DNA of 64,000 nucleotides from Clostridiales bacterium (lineage in GTDB: Bacteria > Bacillota > Clostridia > Oscillospirales > Oscillospiraceae). The notes under the pieces are model-generated. The model was not told where the DNA came from. It worked only from the letters and a program-made list of their open reading frames with translations, and did no database searches. The stretch is from the NCBI GenBank assembly GCA_022787565.1, contig JALFVN010000056.1, positions 1 through 64,000 on the forward strand, written 5' to 3'. Every line of letters starts with the position of its first letter. Position 1 is the first letter of the stretch. A program made the position numbers and the translations under genes. Below, in pieces: positions 6,851 to 16,117 of this stretch.

Positions 6851-7804
6851 TTAAGCGTCGTAATTGACCTTGCGGTCCTGCCACTTCATGGTAAGGGCGG
6901 TGATGATGACCATGAAGATAAAGAACAGAATGGACACCACGGACGCGCGGTCGATCCGGTAATCCTCAAAGGTCATCTTGTACAGCAGGTAGACCATCAC
7001 TTCCGTAGATCTGGCCGGACCGCCGGAAGTCATGATGTCCACCAGATTATAGACCTTCATGGAGCTGATGAACTGCGTAACCAGCAGAAATGCGGTGGTG
7101 GGGGACAGCAACGGCAGAGTAACGTCTCTGAACACCTGGAACTTATTTGCCCCGTCCAGCGCAGCGGCCTCATAGTAGTCCTTGCTGATGCCCTGCATGG
7201 CAGAGAGATAGATGAGCATATTATACCCGATGCCGCGCCAGGAGGCAACGATCACCAGCGAGAAGATCGCCATGCTGGAGGATGAAAGCCATGCCACCGG
7301 GTCAAGGCCGACCACCTTCAGGAGATAGTTGAATACGCCGTAGCTCTCATTGAACAGCCACACGAAAATGACCGCCACAGAGGACATGGCAATGTAGTGC
7401 GGCATAAAGACCACTGAACGCATGAAGCTGAAGCTCTTTGTCATCCGGTTGAAAAGCAGAGCCAGCAGCAGACCCACGACGATAATGATCGCCAGGTGCA
7501 ACACGGTGTAAATAAAGGTGACTTTAAAGGCGTTCCAGACATGATTTGTCTCCAGCGTGGAGAAAAACCAGGTCCAGTTCTTCAATCCTACGTATTTGTA
7601 GGTTTTCTTCAGCATGTTCCAGTCGGTAAAGCTGTATCTTACCAGCTCAACCAGAGGGTAGTGGTTGAGCAGAATGACCAGAAATACTGCGGGAAGAACG
7701 CAGAGAAATTCAAGAAAGTTTTCCTTTTTGTATTTCTTCCTGCGGACGGGGGATCCCGAAGCGGTCGCGGCGGAGGCCGCAGACTGTTTTTTTAATGCTT
7801 TCAC
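6851..7804 (-). CDS. Carbohydrate ABC transporter permease (MalF/UgpA type)
   Basis: 317 aa. A basic cytoplasmic N-terminus of ~30 residues precedes six predicted helices, and the EAA motif reads EAAALDGANKFQVFRDVTLP. It is the partner of the MalG-type permease. The gene is separated from the lipoprotein gene by a hairpin (7842-7873), which probably lowers its expression relative to the binding protein. Confidence 0.95.
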   Translation of the reverse strand: MKALKKQSAASAATASGSPVRRKKYKKENFLEFLCVLPAVFLVILLNHYPLVELVRYSFTDWNMLKKTYKYVGLKNWTWFFSTLETNHVWNAFKVTFIYTVLHLAIIIVVGLLLALLFNRMTKSFSFMRSVVFMPHYIAMSSVAVIFVWLFNESYGVFNYLLKVVGLDPVAWLSSSSMAIFSLVIVASWRGIGYNMLIYLSAMQGISKDYYEAAALDGANKFQVFRDVTLPLLSPTTAFLLVTQFISSMKVYNLVDIMTSGGPARSTEVMVYLLYKMTFEDYRIDRASVVSILFFIFMVIITALTMKWQDRKVNYDA

Positions 7805-7841
7805 AGCATTTTCCCCTTTCTTTTCAGCTCGCGTTTAAGAA

Positions 7842-7873
7842 CTTTATGCCGCCGGATTACCAGCGGCATAAAG
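7842..7873 (-). terminator. Intergenic hairpin between binding-protein and permease genes
   Basis: CTTTATGCCGC pairs perfectly with GCGGCATAAAG around a 10-nt loop. There is no strong T-run, so it is better read as a leaky attenuator or 3'-stabiliser of the lipoprotein mRNA than as a full terminator. Confidence 0.6.
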
Positions 7874-7913
7874 CATAGTTGTTCTGGAATCAAAGCCTGT
7901 ATAACGGATCGGA

Positions 7914-9278
7914 TCAGCCGGCTGCAGCGTCAGCAAGCATACCGTCCACTTCAGCCTTCAGATTGGCCCACTGGGCGTCGAAGTCTGCCTCGGAGATGTT
8001 GCCCTTGACGTACTCGCCGAATACGCCGGCAACAGCCTCCATGCACTTCTGCATTGCGGTGGAGGGGTTCTTTGCCACGATCCTGTCGGCGTGCTCAAAG
8101 ACGCCTTCCGCGCCGGGATACTGCTCATACATTGCGCTCAGGTCGCAGGCAGGGCGAACGGCGAACATGCCGGTGTCCACTGCCCAGCGGGAGATATTCT
8201 CGGCGTTGGTCAGGAAGAGGAGGAACTGAACGGCGGCGTTCTTTTCAATCTGGTCGTTGTCTGCGTAAACAAGCAAGGTCGCGCCGGAAACGGTGGAAAT
8301 GGGGGCTTGGTCGGTGCCGGTAACGCCGATGGCGGTGCCGACTTCAAAGTCAACAACCTTCATGATGTTGGCAATGCCGGAGCTGGTGTCGGTGTAAGCT
8401 GCGATCTCGCCGATCTTGAAGGCGGCCTGCTGGTCTTCCTGCGCACCATTGACGGAGGTGCCCATGTAGAGAGCGTAGCCGTTTTCTACAAGCTCGCGGA
8501 CGTCTTTGACGAAGCTGATAACGCGCTCGTCATCAAGAGCGGAGACAGTGCCGTCACCCAGGGGGTCGATGCCGGTGACGTTGAGGAAGAAGGTGTTCAG
8601 ATAGTTGAAGTCATAAGCAAAGCCGAAAGCAGGCTTGCCGGTAGCCTCGGTGACGTCCTTGCACCAGACCTTGAACTCCTCCCAGGTCTCGGGGAAGGGC
8701 AGATTCAACTCGTCAAGCAGGGTCTTGTTGTAGATGCAGCAGCCGGCGGAGATGCCGAAGGGCAGGCCGTAAAGCTGGCCGTCAGAGTAGGTCATGGCGT
8801 CCATCATGCCTTCGTAGTACTCGCTGCGGTCCAGGCCGTAGGCTTCCAGATAGGGATCCAGCGGTTCAATGATCTCGCTGGCCGCGAAGGGCTGGAGTCG
8901 GGGCGTGTTCATGGTGGAGAGAGTGGGGAGCCCTTCCCCTCCGGCTGCCAGAGCGCCGGCAACCTGCTCGGCAATTACAGGGTAGCCGCCGATGAGAACC
9001 AGGTCGACAGTGATCAGGGGATTTTCCTCGTGGAACTTATCGCACATTTCCTGCAGGAAAGCGGCACGCTTCTCGTTGGAGTAGTTGTGCCAGAAGGTGA
9101 TGGTTACGGGCTCGTTTACTTCGTACATGGAGTAATCGGGCTCGGCGGATTCGGCGGGTGAAGCTGCTCCTGCATCAGCAGGGGCTTCAGAGGCGGCGGG
9201 GGTCTCGGTTGTACTGCCGCAGGCGGTTATGCTGAGAAGCATAATGATCACAAGCAGCGCGGATAGAAATTTCTTCAT
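7914..9278 (-). CDS. Sugar-binding lipoprotein of the ABC importer (family 1 SBP)
   Basis: 454 aa with a lipoprotein signal (MKKFLSALLVIIMLLSITAC, lipid-modified C20), a low-complexity Ala/Glu/Pro linker and a family-1 extracellular solute-binding domain (VTITFWHNYSNEKRAAF...). It captures a carbohydrate outside the membrane and delivers it to the two permeases downstream. A GGAGGAC ribosome site overlaps the end of the YesL-like gene. The sulfatases around it suggest a sulfated sugar, but the binding pocket cannot be judged from sequence. Confidence 0.95.
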   Translation of the reverse strand: MKKFLSALLVIIMLLSITACGSTTETPAASEAPADAGAASPAESAEPDYSMYEVNEPVTITFWHNYSNEKRAAFLQEMCDKFHEENPLITVDLVLIGGYPVIAEQVAGALAAGGEGLPTLSTMNTPRLQPFAASEIIEPLDPYLEAYGLDRSEYYEGMMDAMTYSDGQLYGLPFGISAGCCIYNKTLLDELNLPFPETWEEFKVWCKDVTEATGKPAFGFAYDFNYLNTFFLNVTGIDPLGDGTVSALDDERVISFVKDVRELVENGYALYMGTSVNGAQEDQQAAFKIGEIAAYTDTSSGIANIMKVVDFEVGTAIGVTGTDQAPISTVSGATLLVYADNDQIEKNAAVQFLLFLTNAENISRWAVDTGMFAVRPACDLSAMYEQYPGAEGVFEHADRIVAKNPSTAMQKCMEAVAGVFGEYVKGNISEADFDAQWANLKAEVDGMLADAAAG

Positions 9279-9281
9279 TTT

Positions 9282-9977
9282 TTAGTCCTCCGATTTAATT
9301 TTGTTGTCTTGGCCGGTTTTATTTTCAGCGCTCTTTGCGCCGGAAAGACAATAGCGGGCAGAGGGAAGCAGAAGCTCCCTCACCAGAGGGTCGCGGGAAA
9401 AGGTCCAGACATACACCCGCGCAAACTGATAGCATACGATAAACGGGAACAGAATGGCAAGGCCGGGATACAAAAAGGCAAGAAACGCACCCAGCAGGGC
9501 CAGCACCAGCATGGAAAGCGAATGGGGAAGGAACGTGAGCGTCAGGTGAACAGCCATCTTCCAGCCTTTCAGCAGGCCGCAGGCCGTGTGGGAGATAAGC
9601 GGCCATGTATAAAAGGAGGCCATAAGGTACAACAGGCCCAGCATGGCAAACACCGGCAGGAGAAAGGCGCCCAGCTTCGTTTTCATCTGCCAGCACAGCC
9701 ACAGATCGGCTGCCAGCAGGAGCAGGATCGCCACATGACTGAGCCACATGAGCGTAGCGCGCGGAAAATTCTTTCTGAAGGCGCAGAAGAAGTCCCGCAT
9801 CACCGAGCCTTCACAATTCCGGTGGATCTTCATGGAGACCGTCACAAAGGCAGTACTGGCCGCGCCGAAGGTGACAACAGGGATCGAACACAGCATCCAG
9901 AGCAGACTCAGAAGAAATACGTCCGCCATTTTATTCATGAACTGCCAAAAGGGGGTATTTACATTAAAAAGAGACAT
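9282..9977 (-). CDS. YesL-like (DUF624) membrane protein
   Basis: 231 aa with about five membrane helices. The N-terminus (NVNTPFWQFMNKMADVFLLSLLW, then PVVTFGAASTAF) is characteristic of the YesL/DUF624 family, which is nearly always linked to CUT1 sugar importers in Firmicutes. It is the first gene of the minus-strand importer operon. The function is unproven; a transporter-assembly role is commonly suggested. The ribosome site before the ATG at 9977 is weak. Confidence 0.85.
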   Translation of the reverse strand: MSLFNVNTPFWQFMNKMADVFLLSLLWMLCSIPVVTFGAASTAFVTVSMKIHRNCEGSVMRDFFCAFRKNFPRATLMWLSHVAILLLLAADLWLCWQMKTKLGAFLLPVFAMLGLLYLMASFYTWPLISHTACGLLKGWKMAVHLTLTFLPHSLSMLVLALLGAFLAFLYPGLAILFPFIVCYQFARVYVWTFSRDPLVRELLLPSARYCLSGAKSAENKTGQDNKIKSED

Positions 9978-10029
9978 AACATTTTCCGGAAAATACCGCA
10001 GGTCGAAAACAACTTGCGTTTAGAAATTA

Positions 10030-10058
10030 ATTATATTTCGTTTCATTAGCTACGGATA
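10030..10058 (-). promoter_or_regulatory. Possible promoter and half-operator of the importer operon
   Basis: On the minus strand TATAAT (10035-10030) lies 17 nt from a poor -35 (TATCCG). The AACGAAATA sequence overlapping it matches one arm of the inverted repeat at 24254-24277 in front of the sulfatase operon. The 9978-10306 intergenic region is very AT-rich and holds divergent promoters but no gene. Confidence 0.35.
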
Positions 10059-10163
10059 ATATGATAAATGATAATTAAAAACTATTCAATGCATATTTTT
10101 CACATAATTTTATCGGTACTTTTTTGCAAAATAGCCAATAATACTTTTGAACTGCGGTTTGGT

Positions 10164-10192
10164 TTGACAAATAATTGCTTACGATATAAAAT
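10164..10192 (+). promoter_or_regulatory. Promoter of sulfatase 1 and MATE operon
   Basis: TTGACA (10164-10169), a 17-nt spacer and TAAAAT (10187-10192). It is followed by a ~110-nt leader to the sulfatase start at 10307. Confidence 0.65.
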
Positions 10193-10306
10193 CAAAAGAC
10201 AGGTAGAATTTTTACTTATCGAAATATTTGAGTTATTAAAACAAATGGTTGCCGCCGGCGTGCGCAAAGGCACAGTCTGCGCGGCGGCGGACGTGGGAGA
10301 TGTACG

Positions 10307-11839
10307 ATGAACGAAAGACCGAATATCCTGTTTATTCTGACAGACGATCAGGGCGCCTGGGCCATGGGCTGCTCCGGAAACAGCGAACTGAAAACCCCAA
10401 ATCTTGACAGAATAGCCGTGTCCGGCGTGCGCATGGAAAACTTTTTCTGCGTTTCGCCGGTATGTTCGCCTGCCCGCGCCTCCATCTATACAGGAGAGAT
10501 CCCCTCGCGGCACGGCGTCCATGACTGGCTGGCCAAGGGACACGTCTCTGAATTTCAGCTGGACGATGAGCTCCGGGAGATGATAAACCGGGATGAGCCT
10601 CCCTATGAATATCTCTGGCCCAAAACCCAGCTCAGGGGCGACACCGCCATACAGTATCTCTCCGGGCATAAGACCTTCACGGAGGTCCTTGCCGGCAGCG
10701 GTTACGACTGCGGGCTTTCAGGCAAATGGCACCTGGGTGACAGCGCCACGCCCCAGGCGGGTTTTCGCTTCTGGCGCACAGAGGCCATGGGCGGAGACAA
10801 TTACTATTACCCGGTGGCACTGGAAAACGGGAAAATGACCATGAAGCGCGGCGTCTATGTGACAGACTATATCACCGACAACGCACTGGATTTTCTCCGC
10901 CGGGACCGTGACAGGGAAAGGCCTTTCTTCCTTGCGGTACACTACACCGCACCGCACTCCCCCTGGTCCGCGCCCTGCCACCCGGAAAAGTATATTAATA
11001 TGTACGAGAATTGCCCCTTTGACTCCATACCCGCACTTCCGCCCCATCCCTGGTGCCCGGAAGCAGGACAGACCCGCGCCCAGTGGGACAGCAAGCCCCA
11101 TCCCGGCGTGCGATTCATCCACGCCCGGTATGCCCCCATTGAGGAGGAGTGGCAGCAGTACCGGCGTGAGAGCCTGCGCGGGTATTTTGCCGCGGTCACC
11201 GCAATGGACGCTGCCGTGGGCCGCCTGCTGGACGAGCTGGAAGCACAGGGCCTTTCGGAAAACACGCTGGTGGTGTTCACCTCCGACAACGGCAGCAACA
11301 TGGGCCATCACGGGATCTTCGGCAAGGGCAACGGCACTTATCCCCAGAACATGTACGACACTTCGGTAAAGATACCCGGCCTCTTCTCCTTCCCGGGCAG
11401 GATCCCCGGGGGAAGGGTATGCAGCCAGATGGCGAGCCACTACGATCTTTACGACACCATCCTGGACCTTGCCGGTGTTCCCCACAAGGCAGATCCCGAC
11501 CGTCCCGGCCGCAGCTTTGCGGACGTGCTTACCGGCAGAGAAGAGCGGTTTCGTGACGAGGTGGTGGTCTATGACGAGTACGGCCCGGTGCGGATGATCC
11601 GCACAAAGGAATGGAAATATGTCCGACGCTTCCCGGATGGTCCCGATGAGCTTTACGATCTGGTAAACGACCCGGAGGAATACGTCAATCGGATCGACGA
11701 ACCGGCACAGAGGGAGCGGATACGGGAAATGGACAGCCGCCTTACGGAATGGTTCCGGCGCTATGCCGACCCGGCGCTGGACGGCTCCCACGAACAGGTA
11801 CGGGGCAAGGGACAGCTGGACAGTCACCATTTCCTGTGA
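10307..11839 (+). CDS. Cytoplasmic S1-family sulfatase 1 (Cys type)
   Basis: 510 aa. The chain begins directly with the first strand and metal site (NERPNILFILTDDQ, D13/D14) and has no signal peptide, so it should act in the cytoplasm. C53 lies in the C-S-P-A-R motif, where Cys is converted to formylglycine by the sulfatase-maturing enzyme at 13360-14499. Further family signatures are KWHLG, TAPHSPW and TSDNGSNMG. It hydrolyses an organic sulfate ester, presumably on an imported sugar. The specificity subfamily cannot be assigned. It is followed 36 bp later by a MATE exporter in the same operon. Confidence 0.95.
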   Translation: MNERPNILFILTDDQGAWAMGCSGNSELKTPNLDRIAVSGVRMENFFCVSPVCSPARASIYTGEIPSRHGVHDWLAKGHVSEFQLDDELREMINRDEPPYEYLWPKTQLRGDTAIQYLSGHKTFTEVLAGSGYDCGLSGKWHLGDSATPQAGFRFWRTEAMGGDNYYYPVALENGKMTMKRGVYVTDYITDNALDFLRRDRDRERPFFLAVHYTAPHSPWSAPCHPEKYINMYENCPFDSIPALPPHPWCPEAGQTRAQWDSKPHPGVRFIHARYAPIEEEWQQYRRESLRGYFAAVTAMDAAVGRLLDELEAQGLSENTLVVFTSDNGSNMGHHGIFGKGNGTYPQNMYDTSVKIPGLFSFPGRIPGGRVCSQMASHYDLYDTILDLAGVPHKADPDRPGRSFADVLTGREERFRDEVVVYDEYGPVRMIRTKEWKYVRRFPDGPDELYDLVNDPEEYVNRIDEPAQRERIREMDSRLTEWFRRYADPALDGSHEQVRGKGQLDSHHFL

Positions 11840-11875
11840 TCATGACCGGCGAAGAACAGGACGACGAAGGGAAAA

Positions 11876-13264
11876 ATGCAGATACGGACGAAAAGCGTTG
11901 AGCTGACAGAGGGAAATATCCCAAAGCTTATGCTGAAATTCGCCCTGCCTATTCTGTTGGGGCAGGTGTTTCAAAATCTCTATCACAGCGCCGATTCCGT
12001 TGTGGTCGGCCGCTTCTGCGGCACCCACGCGCTGGCTGCCGTCAGCGCGTGCAGCGACGTATCCCGCCTTCTTACGGGATTTTTCGCCGGACTATCCATC
12101 GGTACCGGCGTTCTGATCGCGCGGTTTTTCGGCGCCAGGGACTACAAGAAGCTCCATGACACCATCCATACCGCGCTGCTGTTTTCCCTTATTCTCGGCG
12201 CAGTGATGGCGATGGCCGGTGTGCTGTGTTCCCCCCTCCTTCTCCGCGCCACCGACTGCCCGGAGGAGGTCTATGTTCAGGCACTGCAATATCTGCGCAT
12301 CTATCTGGTGGGCGTGCTGTTCACCGCCATGTATAACGTGGGCGCCGGGATCCTCCGCGCCGTGGGTGACGCAAAAACGCCGCTGTACTACCTGATCCTT
12401 TCCAGCCTGATCAATATTGTGGTGGATCTGCTGGCTGTGGTCTGGCTGGACATGGGCGTTACCGGCGCTGCGCTGGCCACTATTGTGTCTCAGCTTTTCT
12501 CCATGGTGCTTGTCTTTTCCACGCTGATGCGCACAAACGATGTGCACCGGGTGCAGCTCTCCCAGCTGATGCTCGACCGGGAACTGCTGGGGCAGATCAT
12601 CAACCTGGGCATCCCCACCGCGCTTCAGAACAGCCTCAACGCCCTTTCCGACGTTTTTATTCAGAAGTATATCAACGGCTTTCAGGCCAGCGCCATTGCC
12701 GGCGTGGGCGCGGCAAAGAGACTGGACCGCTTTGCGGGGCTGGTCGCTATCTCTGTGGGAAATGCCGAGACCATGTTCGTCAGCCAGAACGTTGGCGCGA
12801 AGAAAGAAGACCGGGCTCTCCGGGGTATCCGCGCCAGTCTGGTCATCACCCTTGTTTTCTCCACCTGCATCAGTATACCGGGCTATATCTTCGCTCCCTC
12901 GCTGGTGAAGATATTCAACGAAGCGCCGGAGGTGCTCCGATACGGCGTGGGGATGATGCGGGTGATGATGCCGCTGTATTGCCTGCAGGGACTGAGCCAC
13001 ATCTATGCCTGCGCCATCCGCGGCTTCGGACATTCCCGGGCGATCATGCTGCTGAATCTGTTCAGCCTTGTGGCAGTAAAGCAGCTCTTTCTGGCGGCGG
13101 CGCTCGGACAGGTTCACGACATTCGCTTCATCTATTGGTGCTATCCGCTGAGCTGGGCGGTGGCGGCGGTCATCAACATCGCGTTTTTTCATGTTTTCGT
13201 CAAAAAACGGCTGCCGGAACTGCGGACCAGCGCTTCACCGGGCTCTTCCGGGCCATTATCCTGA
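11876..13264 (+). CDS. MATE-family efflux transporter (sulfatase locus)
   Basis: 462 aa with about 12 membrane helices and the MATE opening PKLMLKFALPILLGQVFQNLYHSADSVVVG. These proteins export organic molecules in exchange for H+ or Na+. It is co-transcribed with sulfatase 1, which suggests export of an intermediate or toxic by-product of the sulfated-sugar pathway, though an unrelated drug-type substrate is equally possible. It ends before a strong terminator shared with the convergent sulfatase-maturase gene. Confidence 0.92.
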   Translation: MQIRTKSVELTEGNIPKLMLKFALPILLGQVFQNLYHSADSVVVGRFCGTHALAAVSACSDVSRLLTGFFAGLSIGTGVLIARFFGARDYKKLHDTIHTALLFSLILGAVMAMAGVLCSPLLLRATDCPEEVYVQALQYLRIYLVGVLFTAMYNVGAGILRAVGDAKTPLYYLILSSLINIVVDLLAVVWLDMGVTGAALATIVSQLFSMVLVFSTLMRTNDVHRVQLSQLMLDRELLGQIINLGIPTALQNSLNALSDVFIQKYINGFQASAIAGVGAAKRLDRFAGLVAISVGNAETMFVSQNVGAKKEDRALRGIRASLVITLVFSTCISIPGYIFAPSLVKIFNEAPEVLRYGVGMMRVMMPLYCLQGLSHIYACAIRGFGHSRAIMLLNLFSLVAVKQLFLAAALGQVHDIRFIYWCYPLSWAVAAVINIAFFHVFVKKRLPELRTSASPGSSGPLS

Positions 13265-13312
13265 TCTGCTTCTGTTGTGTCCGACGTTTTCCTGATGAAT
13301 ACAGCACAACAA

Positions 13313-13345
13313 CAGGCCGTACCGGAGAAGGTACGGCCTGATATT
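13313..13345. terminator. Terminator between convergent genes
   Basis: CAGGCCGTACC (13313-13323) pairs perfectly with GGTACGGCCTG (13330-13340), followed by ATATTTTG. It serves the MATE gene and possibly the opposing maturase gene. Confidence 0.75.
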
Positions 13346-13359
13346 TTGCCTTTCGTAAG

Positions 13360-14499
13360 CTATTCCATTTTCAGCTTTTTGCACTGGATGAGCCGGGCCA
13401 CCTGGGAGAGCCGCGGAGCCGCGTAAGCAAAGAAATCCTTGTATGCCTCGCAGAAATAGTTTTCGCCCAGAGGAGAGCCTGCCAAACCCTCCCGGTTGCG
13501 GCGGCAGCCGCCCCGGCAGAGTCCAAGCCACCGGCAGTTCCGGCAGTGCTCCAGCGCCTCCGCCGAAAGCTCTACAAACCGCAGTTCCCGGCGCTTTTCG
13601 TCCAGCATTTCAAAGCTGTCCGTCACCAGATTGCCCAGACGCCACTGATCCAGCATGTAAAAATCACAGGGGTAGACACTGCCGTCGGCCTCCACCACAT
13701 ACTGTATGCCGCAGACCCCGTTCATGTCGCAGGCCTCCGGCGGCTGACCCAGCATCAGGCCCATAATGTTGAAGAAATACCGGTGGTAACGGAGCTTCCC
13801 GCTTATGGCGTCCTGATACCAGCAGTCAAAAACAGCGCGGAGATACTGGGAAAATCCTTCCACCGTCAGAGAATAGGGGGTATGTCCCGGCTCGCAGCCC
13901 AAAGGGTCCAGGCAGGGGATATACTGCTGCCACACCAGATCGTTCCGCGCGAAAAAGCCGTAGGTGCTGCGGATGGATCTGGCTCCCTGCTCGGTGAGGA
14001 CACTGAGAATATTGAACTGCACATGGTGCTTTTTCAACAGCTGCACCGCCCGCATCACCCGGGCGTGGGTGCCCTTGCCCTGGGCATCCACCCGGTAGGC
14101 GTCGTGGAGCTGCTTTTTTCCGTCCAGCGAGAGACCCACCAGAAAATCATTTTCCGCGAAAAATTCCGCCCACTCATCGTCCATCAGCAGACCGTTGGTC
14201 TGGATCGCGTGGCTGATCTTTACGCGGCGGACATTGTGTTTTTGCTCCAGCGCCAGCTGCCTGCGGAAGAAGTCCAGCCCGGCCAGAGTCGGCTCCCCGC
14301 CCTGAAAGGCGATGGTGCAGCTGCCTCCCGCCGTTTCCAGCACCCGCTTGGTGACGGCCTCCTGGGTTTCCGGCGTCATCAGCCCATAGCTGCTTATTTC
14401 CCGATTGGCCGCCTCGTCCGCGTAAAAACAGTAGCGGCAGCGCATGTTGCACAGCCCGGACGCAGGTTTTATCATTATGGTGAGAGGCGTCATGTTCAT
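13360..14499 (-). CDS. Anaerobic sulfatase-maturing enzyme (radical SAM/SPASM)
   Basis: 379 aa. The radical-SAM cluster motif is C17-x3-C21-x2-C24 (GLCNMRCRYCFYAD), followed by FQGGEPTL and, in the C-terminal third, a SPASM set of cysteines (CGIQYVVEADGSVYPCDFY, then C-x2-C-x5-C-x3-C in CRNCRWLGLCRGGCRR). The enzyme oxidises the Cys or Ser of sulfatase C/S-x-P-x-R motifs to formylglycine without oxygen, using two auxiliary 4Fe-4S clusters. It would activate the four sulfatases around it. The gene has its own promoter and is the only chromosomal gene in the window that I read as ending in TAG. Confidence 0.95.
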   Translation of the reverse strand: MNMTPLTIMIKPASGLCNMRCRYCFYADEAANREISSYGLMTPETQEAVTKRVLETAGGSCTIAFQGGEPTLAGLDFFRRQLALEQKHNVRRVKISHAIQTNGLLMDDEWAEFFAENDFLVGLSLDGKKQLHDAYRVDAQGKGTHARVMRAVQLLKKHHVQFNILSVLTEQGARSIRSTYGFFARNDLVWQQYIPCLDPLGCEPGHTPYSLTVEGFSQYLRAVFDCWYQDAISGKLRYHRYFFNIMGLMLGQPPEACDMNGVCGIQYVVEADGSVYPCDFYMLDQWRLGNLVTDSFEMLDEKRRELRFVELSAEALEHCRNCRWLGLCRGGCRRNREGLAGSPLGENYFCEAYKDFFAYAAPRLSQVARLIQCKKLKME

Positions 14500-14529
14500 G
14501 TTCCGTGTCCCCGTTCAGTTAATGCGGCC

Positions 14530-14558
14530 ATTATACACCATTTTTCGATATAAGTTAA
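14530..14558 (-). promoter_or_regulatory. Promoter of the sulfatase-maturing enzyme
   Basis: On the minus strand TTAACT (14558-14553), a 17-nt spacer and TATAAT (14535-14530), about 30 nt upstream of the start codon. The leader is therefore very short. Confidence 0.7.
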
Positions 14559-14600
14559 GAAAAATATATTCCCGGGGCAATGATCCGGAGAATGTGCGGC

Positions 14601-16025
14601 TCAGAGGTCGATCTGATATCCTTCAGGAAGGGCTGCCTTCTCCGCATTATGGAACAGACCCTGGTCCATGCGCCCGGGATAATGGGGATGGGTGCGGGAT
14701 ACCGGTTCATAGGTCGTGCTGCTGGCAGAACGGTTTCTGTCGCTGAGCCGGTAGCTGTCAAGCAGGGACTGAAGCTTCCGGCACATAGGGTTTTCCGGGT
14801 CGTAGCGATCCCGTTCCTCAGGACAGGTGTCGAAGAAATAATAGCGGTCTCCGGCAGCATGGTAAATCAGCTTGTTTTTCCCGTCGGTGACCATATAGGT
14901 ACCCGCGTTACCGCAGCCGTGCTGGGAAAAGACATATTCCCGCTCCTGACCGCCCAGCAGGTCGATGCCGTCAAACTCGCCTGCCTCGGTCTTCACGCCG
15001 GCATAGTGCAGCAGGGTGGGCGCAACATCGATCAGGGAGCAGGGGGAAGAGATCTCCTCATGCGCACGTCCGGGAACATGCAGGATGAAGGGCACATGAC
15101 AGGAGGAGTCCACCATGGTACGCTTGCCAATGGCGTTGTAGTCGCCCATCATATCGCCGTGGTCGCTGGTGAAGAGAATGAGCGTATCCTCATACATTCC
15201 CTTGTCCTTGAGGGCCTGAATGATGCGGCCCACCTGATAATCCACATAGGAGACGCAGGCATAGTAAAAGTTTTTGCTGCGCAGAATGTCCTGACGGCTC
15301 ATCTGAAGGCGTTCAAGAGAACAGCGTGAGCCAATCAGCCCGGAGAAACCGGAAAGAGCCTCTTCCTCCGGAACAAAAGGCGCGGGAGGATCCTCGCGGT
15401 ACAGCTTCTGCCAGGGTGTGGGCGGACAGTAGGGCGGATGGGGATGAATGAAGGAGGAGAACAGGAACATGGGCTTATCGGAGGAATAGTTCTCGATAAA
15501 TTCCACGCTCCTGTCGCCGACCCAGGCGCTGGGATGGTCGTCCGGAGCATAGGGGGAGATCTGGGGGATATAGTACATCTCGCTGCGCATCCCGTGAATG
15601 TCAAAGACCCAGGGATACTTTTTGCGGATAAACGCGGCGTATTCGTCACCGGGAGCGGCAAGCTCCTCCTGACTGCGGCGCTGCGTAAAGCCCATTGCTC
15701 CGTAGGGATCCCAGAGGTTATGCATCTTCCCCACACAGCAGCTGGTATAGCCCGCAGCAGTGAGCCGGGAATAGAAGCCCTCTCCCCGATATACTCTGTC
15801 AGCGTTGTTGTTGTTGCAGCCGGTGCGGGCAGGATACTGGCCCGCCATCAGCGAAAGCCGTGCCGGAACGCAGACGGGAGAAGGGGTTATGCACCTGTTG
15901 TACACCAGAGAATCCCGCGCAAGCGCGTCAAGATTGGGCGTCTGTATGGCAGGATTGCCCAATGCGGACACGGTGTCGTATCGCTGCTGATCAGTGAACA
16001 GAATCAGAATATGTTTCATCGCCAT
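14601..16025 (-). CDS. Cytoplasmic S1-family sulfatase 2 (Cys type)
   Basis: 474 aa from the ATG at 16025, which follows AAAGGATCC. An ATG two codons further in (MKHILILFTDQQ) is equally plausible. There is no signal peptide. The metal site is in FTDQQRYD, the formylglycine Cys is C52 in C-V-P-A-R, and later motifs include CVGKMH and LFTSDHGDMMGDY. It is probably co-transcribed with the BadF-type kinase 92 bp upstream, linking desulfation to phosphorylation. Its sequence differs strongly from sulfatase 1, so it likely acts on a different sulfate position or sugar. Confidence 0.93.
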   Translation of the reverse strand: MAMKHILILFTDQQRYDTVSALGNPAIQTPNLDALARDSLVYNRCITPSPVCVPARLSLMAGQYPARTGCNNNNADRVYRGEGFYSRLTAAGYTSCCVGKMHNLWDPYGAMGFTQRRSQEELAAPGDEYAAFIRKKYPWVFDIHGMRSEMYYIPQISPYAPDDHPSAWVGDRSVEFIENYSSDKPMFLFSSFIHPHPPYCPPTPWQKLYREDPPAPFVPEEEALSGFSGLIGSRCSLERLQMSRQDILRSKNFYYACVSYVDYQVGRIIQALKDKGMYEDTLILFTSDHGDMMGDYNAIGKRTMVDSSCHVPFILHVPGRAHEEISSPCSLIDVAPTLLHYAGVKTEAGEFDGIDLLGGQEREYVFSQHGCGNAGTYMVTDGKNKLIYHAAGDRYYFFDTCPEERDRYDPENPMCRKLQSLLDSYRLSDRNRSASSTTYEPVSRTHPHYPGRMDQGLFHNAEKAALPEGYQIDL

Positions 16026-16117
16026 AAAGGATCCTTTCCGCAGCACCGCGATCCCGGCAGAAGCTTCTTCTGCCCCGCACAGCACAGCCTTTATTTTCAA
16101 TCAGTTTTTTCACCATT